Made by a program: the position numbers and the translations under genes. From Candidatus Thiodiazotropha endoloripes (GTDB lineage Bacteria > Pseudomonadota > Gammaproteobacteria > Chromatiales > Chromatiaceae): a stretch of 64,000 nt of DNA. Under the pieces are notes generated by a model. That model made no database searches. It was not told the DNA's origin and saw only the letters and a program-made list of their open reading frames with translations. Below, piece after piece: positions 1-8,451 of the stretch. Numbering within the stretch: position 1 is the stretch's first letter; each line of letters starts with the position of its first letter. Location: assembly GCA_001709035.1 (NCBI GenBank), contig LVKA01000023.1, positions 1-64,000 of the forward strand. The letters run 5' to 3'.

Positions 1-89
1 AGGAGCTGCTTTCTTTGCCATACCCCATTATATCAATTTCAATAATTAGTTTGTGAACTTTCCGCATGACCCACTAGATAGCATCTGTA

Positions 90-338
90 ATGAGAAAGAA
101 GTACATCGCCTTCAACAATCCATTGAGTTTTCTGATACTGATATGCGGTATGGCCATGATGTATATTGGCGTACCGATACTGGCCAGCCTATGGCGCGAG
201 GGTGATTTTGCGGTTGCTTTGTTTATTGGATGTGTTTCTGTGATTATGGTTAATTTGATCTTCGCAGCTGAAAACAGGCTGGCAAACAAAACTGAATTCA
301 AGACTGATAATAACCTGAATGACCCTGACGGACCCTGA
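90..338 (+). CDS. Small membrane protein, unknown function
   Basis: An 82-residue ORF with two hydrophobic stretches (about residues 10-32 and 40-60) separated by a short charged loop, and a polar C-terminal tail rich in Asn and Asp. This is the layout of a small two-helix inner-membrane protein. I recognise no family. The gene lies alone at the window edge, so its operon context is not visible. It could be a spurious ORF, but the hydrophobic pattern and a basic N-terminus (MRKKY) favour a real product. Confidence 0.5.
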   Translation: MRKKYIAFNNPLSFLILICGMAMMYIGVPILASLWREGDFAVALFIGCVSVIMVNLIFAAENRLANKTEFKTDNNLNDPDGP

Positions 339-388
339 ATATCCGATAATCAAGCCGGGTAGGCTACAGGTTTACCGAGAGACATAAT

Positions 389-511
389 ATGGCAATGGGG
401 ATTTTCGATACCACTGATGAACAGTCGATTATGGGTGGCTCTACTTATCGGCTTTCAGAAGCGATTGATCGTGTGAAAAGTTACCACTGTAAAAAGGATG
501 GTGGTGGTTAG
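389..511 (+). CDS. Possible 40-residue small protein
   Basis: A short ORF starting MAMGIFDTTDEQ and ending in a Lys/Gly-rich tail. A GAGAG purine stretch lies about 8 bases before the ATG. It sits downstream of the small membrane protein in the same direction and ends just before the convergent ferritin-like gene. There is no recognisable domain. It is listed because the start context is plausible; it may equally be a chance ORF. Confidence 0.3.
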   Translation: MAMGIFDTTDEQSIMGGSTYRLSEAIDRVKSYHCKKDGGG

Positions 512-519
512 AATGCAAT

Positions 520-1023
520 TCAAACGCCACCACTGTGAATGGTTTCGTAATAGACCTTTTCCAGTTGGTTCTTATGTTCCGTCTCTTCATTGGCAAGGAA
601 TTGAAAAAGCTCCTTGATCGGACCATCCTCGGTGCTCTGGGCGAGGGCATGGTACTGTTCCATGGCCGCATGTTCACGACCTAATGCATATTGCAGTACC
701 GACTGGTCGTCGGGTCTGTCACCCAGTTCGGGAAGATGGATGGCATCGGAAAACTTTTTATCACTTGCCGGGATCTCCACCAGGGTTTGAACCTGCTGCT
801 CCAGGCCGGGACGGTTTTTCAGTTCGCTGAACAGATCAAAATGGCGTTGCTCCTCTTCCGCCAGCTCCTCCACCAGATAGCGTATCTGTTTACTGACTTT
901 TGGAATCAGATCCGTGTAGAAATCCCGGGCAGTACGTTCGAACTCAATCGCGACTTCAAGAATCTCCGCCAGGCTTTTTTTCGATTTCAGTCTGTCGTAA
1001 CCGCTGCTATGACCTTCAGACAT
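520..1023 (-). CDS. Ferritin-like (rubrerythrin-type) di-iron protein
   Basis: A 167-residue protein predicted to be a four-helix bundle. Carboxylate/His pairs are spaced as in rubrerythrin: EFERTARDFY (about 27-36), EEEQRHFDLF (about 56-65), REHAAMEQYH (about 116-125) and NEETEHKNQL (about 145-154). There is no C-terminal rubredoxin domain, so it is a ferritin-like domain protein, not a classical rubrerythrin. It begins 20 bases after the stop of the last subunit of the Mbx-like operon and is probably co-transcribed with it. A role in peroxide or iron handling next to oxygen-sensitive Fe-S proteins is inference. Confidence 0.85.
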   Translation of the reverse strand: MSEGHSSGYDRLKSKKSLAEILEVAIEFERTARDFYTDLIPKVSKQIRYLVEELAEEEQRHFDLFSELKNRPGLEQQVQTLVEIPASDKKFSDAIHLPELGDRPDDQSVLQYALGREHAAMEQYHALAQSTEDGPIKELFQFLANEETEHKNQLEKVYYETIHSGGV

Positions 1024-1042
1024 GGCGATGCCACTCCTGCTG

Positions 1043-2899
1043 TTATTGCTGATTCAACCACTCATCGATGCTGGCGGCCACGCGATGACCATCCGCTACC
1101 GCATGAACTACGTCCGGTCCGTTGACACAGTCACCGGCGGCCCACAACCAGTCGGCCGAGGTGCGACCCTGTTCATCGATACTGAGGCGGCCCCGTTGCC
1201 AATCCAGGATTTCTGTCAGTTCGTCACCGAGCAGGTTGTTGTCCGACATCTGACCGATGGCTTCAATCACCATGTCTGCTGCATGAATCTGCTCATCCTG
1301 TTCGTCATACTTCGGTGCGAAGCGACCTTGCTCATCGAATATGGAACGGACCTTCCAGGTCTTCAGTCCGACCAGCTTGTTATTTTTGATGATACACGCC
1401 TGGGGACCTCTTGCATCATAGATCTCGATGCCTTCCTCCAGACATTCTTTGATCTCCACCGGGTCAGCCAGAAAGTGAGCCATATCTTCCAGCGCTGTGA
1501 CCGTGACCTGTACTTTGCCAAGCTGCTGTTGCTGTTGCCGGGCGAGGGTTCTGGCAATGTCCATCGCCACGTTACCACCACCAATGACCACAGCCCTATG
1601 TGGAATCTCATAATCTTCATCATCGGTGGTTCTACGCAGTAGATCGATCGCTTTACGGACCTGTTTGTGGTCGGCGCCGGGAACCCGGGTGGAGCGGCCA
1701 AGATGCAGACCGATGGCTAACACCACCGCATCAAAATCCGCTTCCAGCTGGGTCATAGTGATATCCTTGCCGACCTGAATACCGGTCTGGATCTTCACCC
1801 CCATGGAGGTGATCACATCGATGTCCCGGTCAAGCATATCGTAGGGCAGGCGGTATTCAGGAATGCCGTAACGGGGCATACCACCCGCTTCCTTACGGGC
1901 TTCGAATACCGTCACCTGATGACCTTTGCGTATCAGGTCATAGGCGGCAGTGAGACCAGCCGGCCCGGCACCGATGATGGCGATCTGTTTGCCACTCAGA
2001 TAGTCCGCTTTACCTTCCGCAGCAATCTGTTTGATCCGTTCATGATCCACCGAATCCATGGCGTAGCGTTTCAGCCAGCGGATGGAGACCGGTTCACCCC
2101 GCCGGCCGATCGAACAGGCGTCCTCGCAACGATGGGTGCAGACCCGGCCACAGACATGGGAGAAGGGATTGCTTTGATAGATCCAGCGTACCGCCTCTTC
2201 CAGATTACCCTGCCAGATCGAGCGGATGTACTCGGGAGCGTCCATATGGGTGGGGCAGGCATCATGGCACATGCCGCACTGAACGCAGCGTGAGGCTTCG
2301 ATCACCGCCTGCTGATCGGTATAGCCGGCAACGATCTCATTGAAGTTATCGATTCGCTCCTCGGCTTCCAGCTCGGCCATCGGCTGACGGTTCAGATCGA
2401 GCAGGTCGGAGTCACTGGTCTTCTGCCAACCCTCACCGTAATACTCGCCATGGATACCGGTTTCGTTCGGTAGAATGAAGTAGCTGTCGATCTCCTCCTG
2501 GGTACAGGTATGAACATATTCACGGGAGAGGGAGATGGCACTGGTCGGACAGATGTCCACACACAGGGCGCACCAGCAGCAACGGCCATAATCGATCGCC
2601 GGTCGCAGATTGCGTATCCCGTTGATCGGATCTTCCGGCAGATGGGGAACCTTAACCATGGTGATGGCGGCGTTGTCACAGACTTTCTGGCAGGAACTGC
2701 AGCCGATGCACTTTTCATGATCGTTGAGGTGAAAGCCCCGGTAGTTGTCTGCTGCCGGGCGGGGTTCCAGCGGAACTGTGACTGGTTTGCGCATGAAAAA
2801 CTGCAGCGCCTTGAGCGGGCTGAGGATAGAGCCGGCCTCCTCATGCTCGATAGTCACATTCTGTTTACTCTGTTTTGCATTATCAATCGGTTTGGACAT
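1043..2899 (-). CDS. Fusion of NuoI/MbxN-like ferredoxin and GltD/NfnL-like NAD(P)H oxidoreductase
   Basis: A 618-residue two-part protein. The N-terminal part has two 4Fe-4S motifs of the NuoI type: C64-x2-C67-x2-C70-x3-C74 and C107-x2-C110-x2-C113-x3-C117-P. From about residue 203 it continues as a GltD/NfnL-type module: a further Cys-rich segment (RCVQCGMCHDACP, then VCGRVCTHRCEDAC), an FAD dinucleotide fold (GAGPAG near 312), an NAD(P) fold (GGGNVAMD) and a C-terminal AAGD flavin motif. It is the last subunit of the Mbx-like operon, 19 bases after the large subunit gene. In archaeal Mbx the equivalent MbxN is a separate ferredoxin-like protein. The fusion suggests electron entry from, or delivery to, NAD(P)H at this subunit (inference). 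Confidence 0.85.
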   Translation of the reverse strand: MSKPIDNAKQSKQNVTIEHEEAGSILSPLKALQFFMRKPVTVPLEPRPAADNYRGFHLNDHEKCIGCSSCQKVCDNAAITMVKVPHLPEDPINGIRNLRPAIDYGRCCWCALCVDICPTSAISLSREYVHTCTQEEIDSYFILPNETGIHGEYYGEGWQKTSDSDLLDLNRQPMAELEAEERIDNFNEIVAGYTDQQAVIEASRCVQCGMCHDACPTHMDAPEYIRSIWQGNLEEAVRWIYQSNPFSHVCGRVCTHRCEDACSIGRRGEPVSIRWLKRYAMDSVDHERIKQIAAEGKADYLSGKQIAIIGAGPAGLTAAYDLIRKGHQVTVFEARKEAGGMPRYGIPEYRLPYDMLDRDIDVITSMGVKIQTGIQVGKDITMTQLEADFDAVVLAIGLHLGRSTRVPGADHKQVRKAIDLLRRTTDDEDYEIPHRAVVIGGGNVAMDIARTLARQQQQQLGKVQVTVTALEDMAHFLADPVEIKECLEEGIEIYDARGPQACIIKNNKLVGLKTWKVRSIFDEQGRFAPKYDEQDEQIHAADMVIEAIGQMSDNNLLGDELTEILDWQRGRLSIDEQGRTSADWLWAAGDCVNGPDVVHAVADGHRVAASIDEWLNQQ

Positions 2900-2918
2900 C
2901 AGCGATTACCCATAGATC

Positions 2919-4061
2919 TCAACGGTCAACTTCCGGTGGACAGGCATCCAGAGAGAACATGGTCTGGGCAATGTCCTCGATACGTGATCCAACGGACATC
3001 TTCTCCAGTACCTGTACCGCATGCATGGATGATGGCCCCCGCACATGCACCCGATAGGGCTTGGGGCCACCGTTGGAGACCACGTAGTAGCAGAGTTCAC
3101 CTTTGGATGATTCAACCCGGGTGTAGGTCTCTCCAGCAGGGACATTCCAGGCCAGAGGATTGGGGATCGGCGCTCGAATCGGACCATGGATGTCGGGCAG
3201 AATCTCCACTACCTGGCGAAGGATGCGAATACTCTCCATCAACTCTTTACGGCGAACCAGGGTGCGTGCCCAGGCATCACCGCTCTCTTCAACCGGGATA
3301 TCGAACTCCAGTTGATCGTAGACCAGATAGGGGTCATCCCGACGTACATCGAAGGCCAGTCCGGTGGCCCGTAGATTGGGTCCGGTGACACCCCACTCGA
3401 GCGCCTGTTCACGGGACATCACTCCGGTGCCTTTGGCCCGCTTGACGAACACTTGGTTCTTGAAGAAGAGGTTGTCGTAGTCGGGCAGTCGTGACTCGAT
3501 GTAGTCGAGAGTTTCTGTCAAGCGTTGCAGGAAACCGTCAGGCAGTTCCCGGCGCACTCCACCGGGAATGTTGTAGATGCTGTAGACCCGACCGCCAGTG
3601 AACTCCTCGAACAGATCGAGCAACAGATCCCGGTCGGCCACCCCCCAGTACATGGTACTGTACATGCCGGTGGTCGCCGCATGACCGCCGAAGGTGAACA
3701 GATGGGCCGCGATGCGCGACAGTTCCAGCTGCATCACCCGTAACCACTGAGCCCGTTGCGGCACCTTCAGTCCGCACAACTCTTCAACCGCCATCGAGTA
3801 ACAAAGCTCCATCGGTGAAGGGTCAGGCACACAGATACGAGGCACCAGGGCGATGTTCTGAATCCACAGCCGCTGCTCCATCAGTTTTTCAAACCCCCGG
3901 TGCAGATAACCACCATCCGCCTTGGCCTCCAGCACGATATCACCATGCAGTTTAACCTTAAGTGCATAGTTGCCTTCGATACCCGGATGGTTCGGACCGA
4001 AATTGAGTTCATACTCATTACTCGGCGGCTGGCGCTGGGCTTCGTAATTCTCAGGTCTCAT
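2919..4061 (-). CDS. mbxL: MbxL/NuoD-like large catalytic-site subunit
   Basis: A 49-kDa-type subunit of the complex I/group 4 hydrogenase superfamily, about 380 residues. The usual NiFe-binding motifs are changed. The N-terminal site reads RICVPDP, with Cys77 only (the second Cys of a CxxC is missing). The C-terminal site reads DACPPEVDR, with Cys374 only. A hydrogenase would have CxxC at both; complex I NuoD would have none. One cysteine at each site is what I recall of MbxL from archaeal sulfane reductase. I start at the ATG 13 residues before the conserved YELNFGP block. An in-frame ATG at 4142 would add 27 residues; neither start has a strong ribosome site. The symbol is by homology. Confidence 0.8.
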   Translation of the reverse strand: MRPENYEAQRQPPSNEYELNFGPNHPGIEGNYALKVKLHGDIVLEAKADGGYLHRGFEKLMEQRLWIQNIALVPRICVPDPSPMELCYSMAVEELCGLKVPQRAQWLRVMQLELSRIAAHLFTFGGHAATTGMYSTMYWGVADRDLLLDLFEEFTGGRVYSIYNIPGGVRRELPDGFLQRLTETLDYIESRLPDYDNLFFKNQVFVKRAKGTGVMSREQALEWGVTGPNLRATGLAFDVRRDDPYLVYDQLEFDIPVEESGDAWARTLVRRKELMESIRILRQVVEILPDIHGPIRAPIPNPLAWNVPAGETYTRVESSKGELCYYVVSNGGPKPYRVHVRGPSSMHAVQVLEKMSVGSRIEDIAQTMFSLDACPPEVDR

Positions 4062-4252
4062 ATCGTTTCGCTTGTTTTTTAATTTGGGGTCCGCGGATGA
4101 GTGCGAATGTTCTAAGAAGCTTGCTTTTGACAAAGCAGGCATCGTTATCTTCAGCTAAGAACAACTGATGCACTCGGTGAAAATGTCGCAATCCAATAAC
4201 CATCAATAACATTTGTGTTTATCAGCATTCATTCGCGGACAGATAAAACTCT

Positions 4253-4822
4253 TCATTTCTTCTTTTGACTGAAGCGTTGCTCTTCCGGCGGGATGATCAC
4301 ACCACCACCTTCGGCAACCAGTTCCTGTAACCACTCCGGGTTGTACTCCTGCCAGCTCAGGTGTTCGTTGATATAGGCTTCGCTATCAAACTCTTTGCGC
4401 ATCGGCGGTGGACCGTCCCATTCGGTGAGGATGAACTTCTCCATATTGGGACTGCCTTCGAATTGTATGCCGTACATCTCATGGATATCCCGCTCGAAAA
4501 AGCCGGCGGGTTGATAGAGGTCGTATACCGAGAGATAGACACCGGGTTCACGAGCGATACGAATATGTGCTGAAACCAATGAGTGATTCTCGTAGGACCA
4601 GACGTGATAGACCAGTTCAAATTCGTCATCATCGATCCAGTCGACACAACTGATGGCGGATAGGTGAATATAGCCGGCTCGTCCCTGCAGCAGCTCCAGC
4701 AGGGCGGGCAGGGCATCCGCCGGCACATCGACCCGAACCCGGCGACTGCTTTTACGACGAACTTCGATGCCTTCGATCTCCTTCAGGAGATTGTCCAGCC
4801 AATGGGTGACTTCCTGAGTCAT
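4253..4822 (-). CDS. mbxK: MbxK/NuoC-like 30-kDa subunit
   Basis: A 189-residue protein with the complex I 30-kDa signature: ERDIHEMYGIQFEG followed by a W-D-G-PPPMRKEF segment (about residues 110-145). It forms the peripheral arm with the NuoB- and NuoD-like subunits. Its ATG overlaps the stop codon of the preceding NuoB-like gene by four bases, indicating translational coupling. A C-terminal extension of about 45 residues, ending in a Lys-rich tail, follows the conserved core. Confidence 0.85.
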   Translation of the reverse strand: MTQEVTHWLDNLLKEIEGIEVRRKSSRRVRVDVPADALPALLELLQGRAGYIHLSAISCVDWIDDDEFELVYHVWSYENHSLVSAHIRIAREPGVYLSVYDLYQPAGFFERDIHEMYGIQFEGSPNMEKFILTEWDGPPPMRKEFDSEAYINEHLSWQEYNPEWLQELVAEGGGVIIPPEEQRFSQKKK

Positions 4823-5532
4823 TCAATTGGCTCCTTGATATTGTGACCGAGGCGCATCTCAAGGGCCTCCAGGGGATTCTGATGCTGCTCCAGCAGGCGG
4901 GTGTGTTCACCTAGGGTGCCTTCACCCATCAGCTCATAGTGTTTCGCTTCGGTGATGATGTCGGTGGGGGTCTGCCAATCTTCACCGAACAGTTTCTGTT
5001 GATTACCCAGGTAGTAGTCATAGTTTTGGTAGTAATCCTGCCAACTGTCGGCTTCACCACTCTTGATGCGGTCCATCAACTTCTGCAGGCCGCTGATCAC
5101 TGCCTCGGGTCTCGGCATGCAACCGGCGATATAGAGATCGACCGGCATATATTCATCGAGTTTTTTAGCGGTGGCATAGCTTTGCCAGTACATGCCGCCA
5201 TTGACGGTGCAGGAGCAGATACCCACCACATATTTGGGTGAACCCATCTGTTCATAGGTGAGGATCACCCGCTTCAGGGTTTTGATCGAGACATAGCCGG
5301 TTATCAACAGAATATCGGCCTGTCTGGGAGAGACCATGGGTTGAATGCCAAGGCGCTCCATATCGAAACGGGAAGTCATCGCCGGCGGCAGTTCGATTGC
5401 CCCACAGCCGGTACAATAATGGAGAATGAACAGGGAGCGCGAGCGGCAGAAGCGCACCAAGTCATCGAACACCCGGGCCAGGGGGTTACCCTTTTTCTCT
5501 TCGACTACCGGTATCTTTTGTATTCTGCTCAT
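4819..5532 (-). CDS. mbxJ: MbxJ/NuoB-like small subunit carrying the proximal 4Fe-4S cluster
   Basis: A PSST/NuoB-family protein of about 237 residues. Cluster ligands are visible as YCTGCGAIE (CxxC, as in hydrogenase-type subunits rather than the tandem CC of complex I), GICSCTVNGG and AGCMPRPEA. This cluster would face the large-subunit active site. The reading frame is open from a TTG at 5544; ATG codons follow at 5538 and 5532. I chose 5532 (MSRIQK), but the start is uncertain. The C-terminal 80 residues beyond the NuoB core are rich in Tyr and Gln and unusual for NuoB. A gap of about 134 bases separates it from the NuoH-like gene. Confidence 0.85.
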   Translation of the reverse strand: MSRIQKIPVVEEKKGNPLARVFDDLVRFCRSRSLFILHYCTGCGAIELPPAMTSRFDMERLGIQPMVSPRQADILLITGYVSIKTLKRVILTYEQMGSPKYVVGICSCTVNGGMYWQSYATAKKLDEYMPVDLYIAGCMPRPEAVISGLQKLMDRIKSGEADSWQDYYQNYDYYLGNQQKLFGEDWQTPTDIITEAKHYELMGEGTLGEHTRLLEQHQNPLEALEMRLGHNIKEPIE

Positions 5533-5677
5533 AACCATCACCAAAGTCGTTGGGTTAACTTGCCGGTAGTGTTTTCGCTACTGGCATGTCAGTCCGGCAT
5601 TGCCGGTATTCAATTGCCTTGAGAGTCAATCACTGTTTTACAAGGACTCGCCACACACTCTCCCGGTTGGCGTAAAT

Positions 5678-6574
5678 TCACATCACGAATGCCAAGCCGA
5701 TCAGTCCCAGCATCACCGGCCATTTCCACATCAGACGCAACAGATCCTCGGTGCGATAGCGGGGAAACAAGTAGGCAATACTCACCGGAATGGCCAGCAC
5801 CAGAAAACTCTTGATCAGAAAATCGAACCAGGTGGTGCCGCCACCAAGGAACAGACTCACATAGAGTACCGAGGTGGTGTAGAGCTGGAAACACTGCATC
5901 ACAAACAGGCCACCCAGATACTTACCACTCATCTCAACCATCGGCCCGGTGGCAATCTCAGCCGGGGCGATATAGATCTCGAAAGGCTGTTTACCCAGTG
6001 AGGCGTGCATGGCGATCAGGCCGGCGATGGCCAGCAGTGGCATCTCAATCACACCCCAGGTTGCAAAACCACCAGCCTGCTGTGTAGCGATGATCTCTAC
6101 CAGATTGGTGGTGCCGGCGGCATAGGCGACGCCAAAGATGACGATGACCAAGGGAATATCGTAGGCCAGCATGGCAGTCAGTGCGCGGGCAATGCCGATC
6201 GAGCCATTGGGATTGGCGCACTGACCGACACCCAACGCCAGGCCGAGGGACGGAATCATCATCAGATAGAGCAGGGTGATCAGTCCCCCCTTCTCCGCAA
6301 TGCCGTCCATACCGGGTACCGGTAGCAGGGTCTCTGCGGCAATGTAGCCGCCCATCGCCATGACTATTCCGATGTCATGAATCAGGCCGTGTGAGACCTG
6401 AGTGCGTTTACCGTGAAGCTTGACGATGTCGTAGAGCGGCTGAAAGAAAGGTGGTCCAATACGTCGTTGAATCTTTGCCGCGATACGCCGCATCATCAGC
6501 ACCATCATCATGCCGACGATAAAGGCAATTAGCGGCATCAGGGTCAGTTCTATGAGAAGTTCGATCGGTGCCAT
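5678..6574 (-). CDS. mbxM: MbxM/NuoH-like membrane anchor subunit
   Basis: A 298-residue membrane protein with about eight hydrophobic helices and NuoH family motifs: the RRIGPP segment near residue 38, DIVKLHGK, and an E-rich loop (QPFEIYIAPAEIATGP, about 200-215). It links the peripheral Fe-S arm to the ion-translocating arm. Its ATG overlaps the stop of the upstream NuoL-like gene (TGATG). It is about 30 residues shorter than typical complex I NuoH, which fits group 4 hydrogenase and Mbx anchors. Confidence 0.85.
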   Translation of the reverse strand: MAPIELLIELTLMPLIAFIVGMMMVLMMRRIAAKIQRRIGPPFFQPLYDIVKLHGKRTQVSHGLIHDIGIVMAMGGYIAAETLLPVPGMDGIAEKGGLITLLYLMMIPSLGLALGVGQCANPNGSIGIARALTAMLAYDIPLVIVIFGVAYAAGTTNLVEIIATQQAGGFATWGVIEMPLLAIAGLIAMHASLGKQPFEIYIAPAEIATGPMVEMSGKYLGGLFVMQCFQLYTTSVLYVSLFLGGGTTWFDFLIKSFLVLAIPVSIAYLFPRYRTEDLLRLMWKWPVMLGLIGLAFVM

Positions 6575-8451
6575 CAGAATACCACCCAGGCAATGATGAA
6601 GAGTGCTGTGCTTAACAGATAGAATTCAGAGTTGGCACGTCGGTAGATACCCTGCATGCCAAGGGAGAGAAATTCAACCAGCGAGGTAATGCTGTTTTCC
6701 AGCCACTGAAAGCTACCCCGATACCAACCCTTGATCAGATGCATCAAGCCGGAGTAGAAATTGTCACTGTATTGGTAGCGCACATCGGCAGTGAGAAAGT
6801 GACCACCGGCATAGTTGTCGAGCTGGTGAACCCGCTTACTGGGTCCGGCGGAGTAGAAGATCACAGCGCCGATACCAAAGCCGGCGAACAGCACGCCGAT
6901 CACCCAGATCATATCGAGGCTGCCGCTGGAGGATTCGATGCCACCTAGGGTGATCTCGGGACCAGTGAGGCCAATCGTCTGCAGTGCGGCGGTTACCCAA
7001 GTGAGTGGGATACCGGGCAGCAGTCCAGTGACGAAGATCGTGCCGGCCAGTATCAGCATCGGTATCATCATGCTCCAGGGGGCTTCGCGAACTGGTTCGT
7101 GCTCCACTCTCAGTTGGCCGAGAAACATATTGTGAATCAGCTTGTAGACCGACAGGATGGTGCCGAGCGTACCGATGATGGTGCCGAGGAAAAGCAGTGG
7201 CATACCGTCTTCCAGCAGTGAGCGATAGACCAGCCATTTGGAGACGAAACCGTTCATCGGGGGCAGGCCTGCCAGGCCGATGATACCGGTCAGCAGTACC
7301 AGAAAGGAGAGTGGCATTCGCGTGACCAGGCCACCCAGTTTGTTCAGATCAGCGGTACCTGTGCGATGCATGACAGCAAACACCGCCATCAACAGCGCCG
7401 CCTGACAGGCTGCATAGTTCAGAACATGAAGCAGACCACCGGCAGCCCCTAGGGAGTTGGCAGTGACCAGGCCGAGTAACATGTAGCCACCCTGACCGAT
7501 GCCATGCCAGGCCAGCAGATAGCGGGCGTCATTCTGTTTCAGGGCAGTATAGGTGGGAAAGATAATGGTAAACACCGCAATCCAGGCCAGCAGGTCCCGG
7601 GCATCGATGAGCGTGAAGGGGATCTTAAGGCTGTCGATGTTGACGATGCCGAACAGCTTCACCAATACCAGCAGTATGGCAAACAGACCCATACGGGATG
7701 AGATGGCGCCGAGGAAGGCGCTGCCGGGTCCTGGGGTCTCCGCATAGGCGGCCGCTTGCCAGAGATGAAAGGGCAGCAAACCCATCTTGATGCCGAAACC
7801 ACTACCGAAGAGTAGTACCAGCATCCAGAGCTGGCCGGTGCTCATTTTTTCAACCGCAATCAATATGGCTTCATACTGCAGTGAACCGGCCGCCGCATAA
7901 ACCAGTGCAATACCACCGAAGATCGACATCCCGCCGACAACCGCATAGGTGATGTAACGCATGGCTGCCTTGGTGGCAACACCTCCGGCAACGGCCATCA
8001 GCAGGAAGCCCGCCCAACTGACCAGTTCCCAGCCGATGAAGAGGGAGAGCAGATCGCCGCTGGCGAGCAGGATCAGCATGGTAAAAACATTCAACGCCAT
8101 CGCCAGATGAAACAGCCAGACATTGCCTCCCTGCTGTTTGAATTTTCGTTCCCACTCACCACAGGAGAACCAACTGGTGAGCAGTGCCGCTACCAGGGTG
8201 ATCAGTGCAAAGAACCAGCTCAGGGCATCGAAACGCCAGGAGAGATCCTGTCCCATCACCGAGAGGCTCAACTCGGAGGCGATGGGATCCCCGCCATAAC
8301 CCAGTGCGGCCATCTTGATCAGGACCAGCAGTTGTCCTGCATAGAGTATGGTGACCATCCAGCCCACCGCCAGACCGCGGCCCAGTACCAGGGCAACCAG
8401 CACAGTGGCAGCCGAAAAGATCAAAAGCTCATCCAATAGGCTGAAAATCAC
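6574..8451 (-). CDS. mbxH': MbxH'/NuoL-like proton or sodium antiporter subunit
   Basis: A 625-residue polytopic protein of the NuoL/MrpA-D family. The core has the family block KMGLLPFHLWQAAAYAETPG and the LPPMNGFVSKW segment. It is longer than the MrpD-like neighbour because of a C-terminal extension of about 150 residues containing further helices, as in NuoL. It is the second antiporter-like subunit of the complex, matching the position of H' in archaeal mbx. Start and stop overlap both neighbours (ATGA with mnhD-like, TGATG with mbxM). Confidence 0.85.
   Translation of the reverse strand: MIFSLLDELLIFSAATVLVALVLGRGLAVGWMVTILYAGQLLVLIKMAALGYGGDPIASELSLSVMGQDLSWRFDALSWFFALITLVAALLTSWFSCGEWERKFKQQGGNVWLFHLAMALNVFTMLILLASGDLLSLFIGWELVSWAGFLLMAVAGGVATKAAMRYITYAVVGGMSIFGGIALVYAAAGSLQYEAILIAVEKMSTGQLWMLVLLFGSGFGIKMGLLPFHLWQAAAYAETPGPGSAFLGAISSRMGLFAILLVLVKLFGIVNIDSLKIPFTLIDARDLLAWIAVFTIIFPTYTALKQNDARYLLAWHGIGQGGYMLLGLVTANSLGAAGGLLHVLNYAACQAALLMAVFAVMHRTGTADLNKLGGLVTRMPLSFLVLLTGIIGLAGLPPMNGFVSKWLVYRSLLEDGMPLLFLGTIIGTLGTILSVYKLIHNMFLGQLRVEHEPVREAPWSMMIPMLILAGTIFVTGLLPGIPLTWVTAALQTIGLTGPEITLGGIESSSGSLDMIWVIGVLFAGFGIGAVIFYSAGPSKRVHQLDNYAGGHFLTADVRYQYSDNFYSGLMHLIKGWYRGSFQWLENSITSLVEFLSLGMQGIYRRANSEFYLLSTALFIIAWVVF

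Noticed and set aside
1022-1642. Plus-strand ORF of 206 codons inside the fusion gene
   Set aside because: Antisense shadow of the NuoI-GltD fusion, which has unmistakable motifs.
2919-4142. Group 4 NiFe hydrogenase
   Set aside because: Only one Cys remains at each NiFe motif, so a NiFe centre cannot be ligated in the usual way.
2919-8451. Respiratory complex I (nuo) operon
   Set aside because: NuoE/F/G are absent, Mrp genes are included, the NuoB motif is CTGC and the gene order matches mbx.
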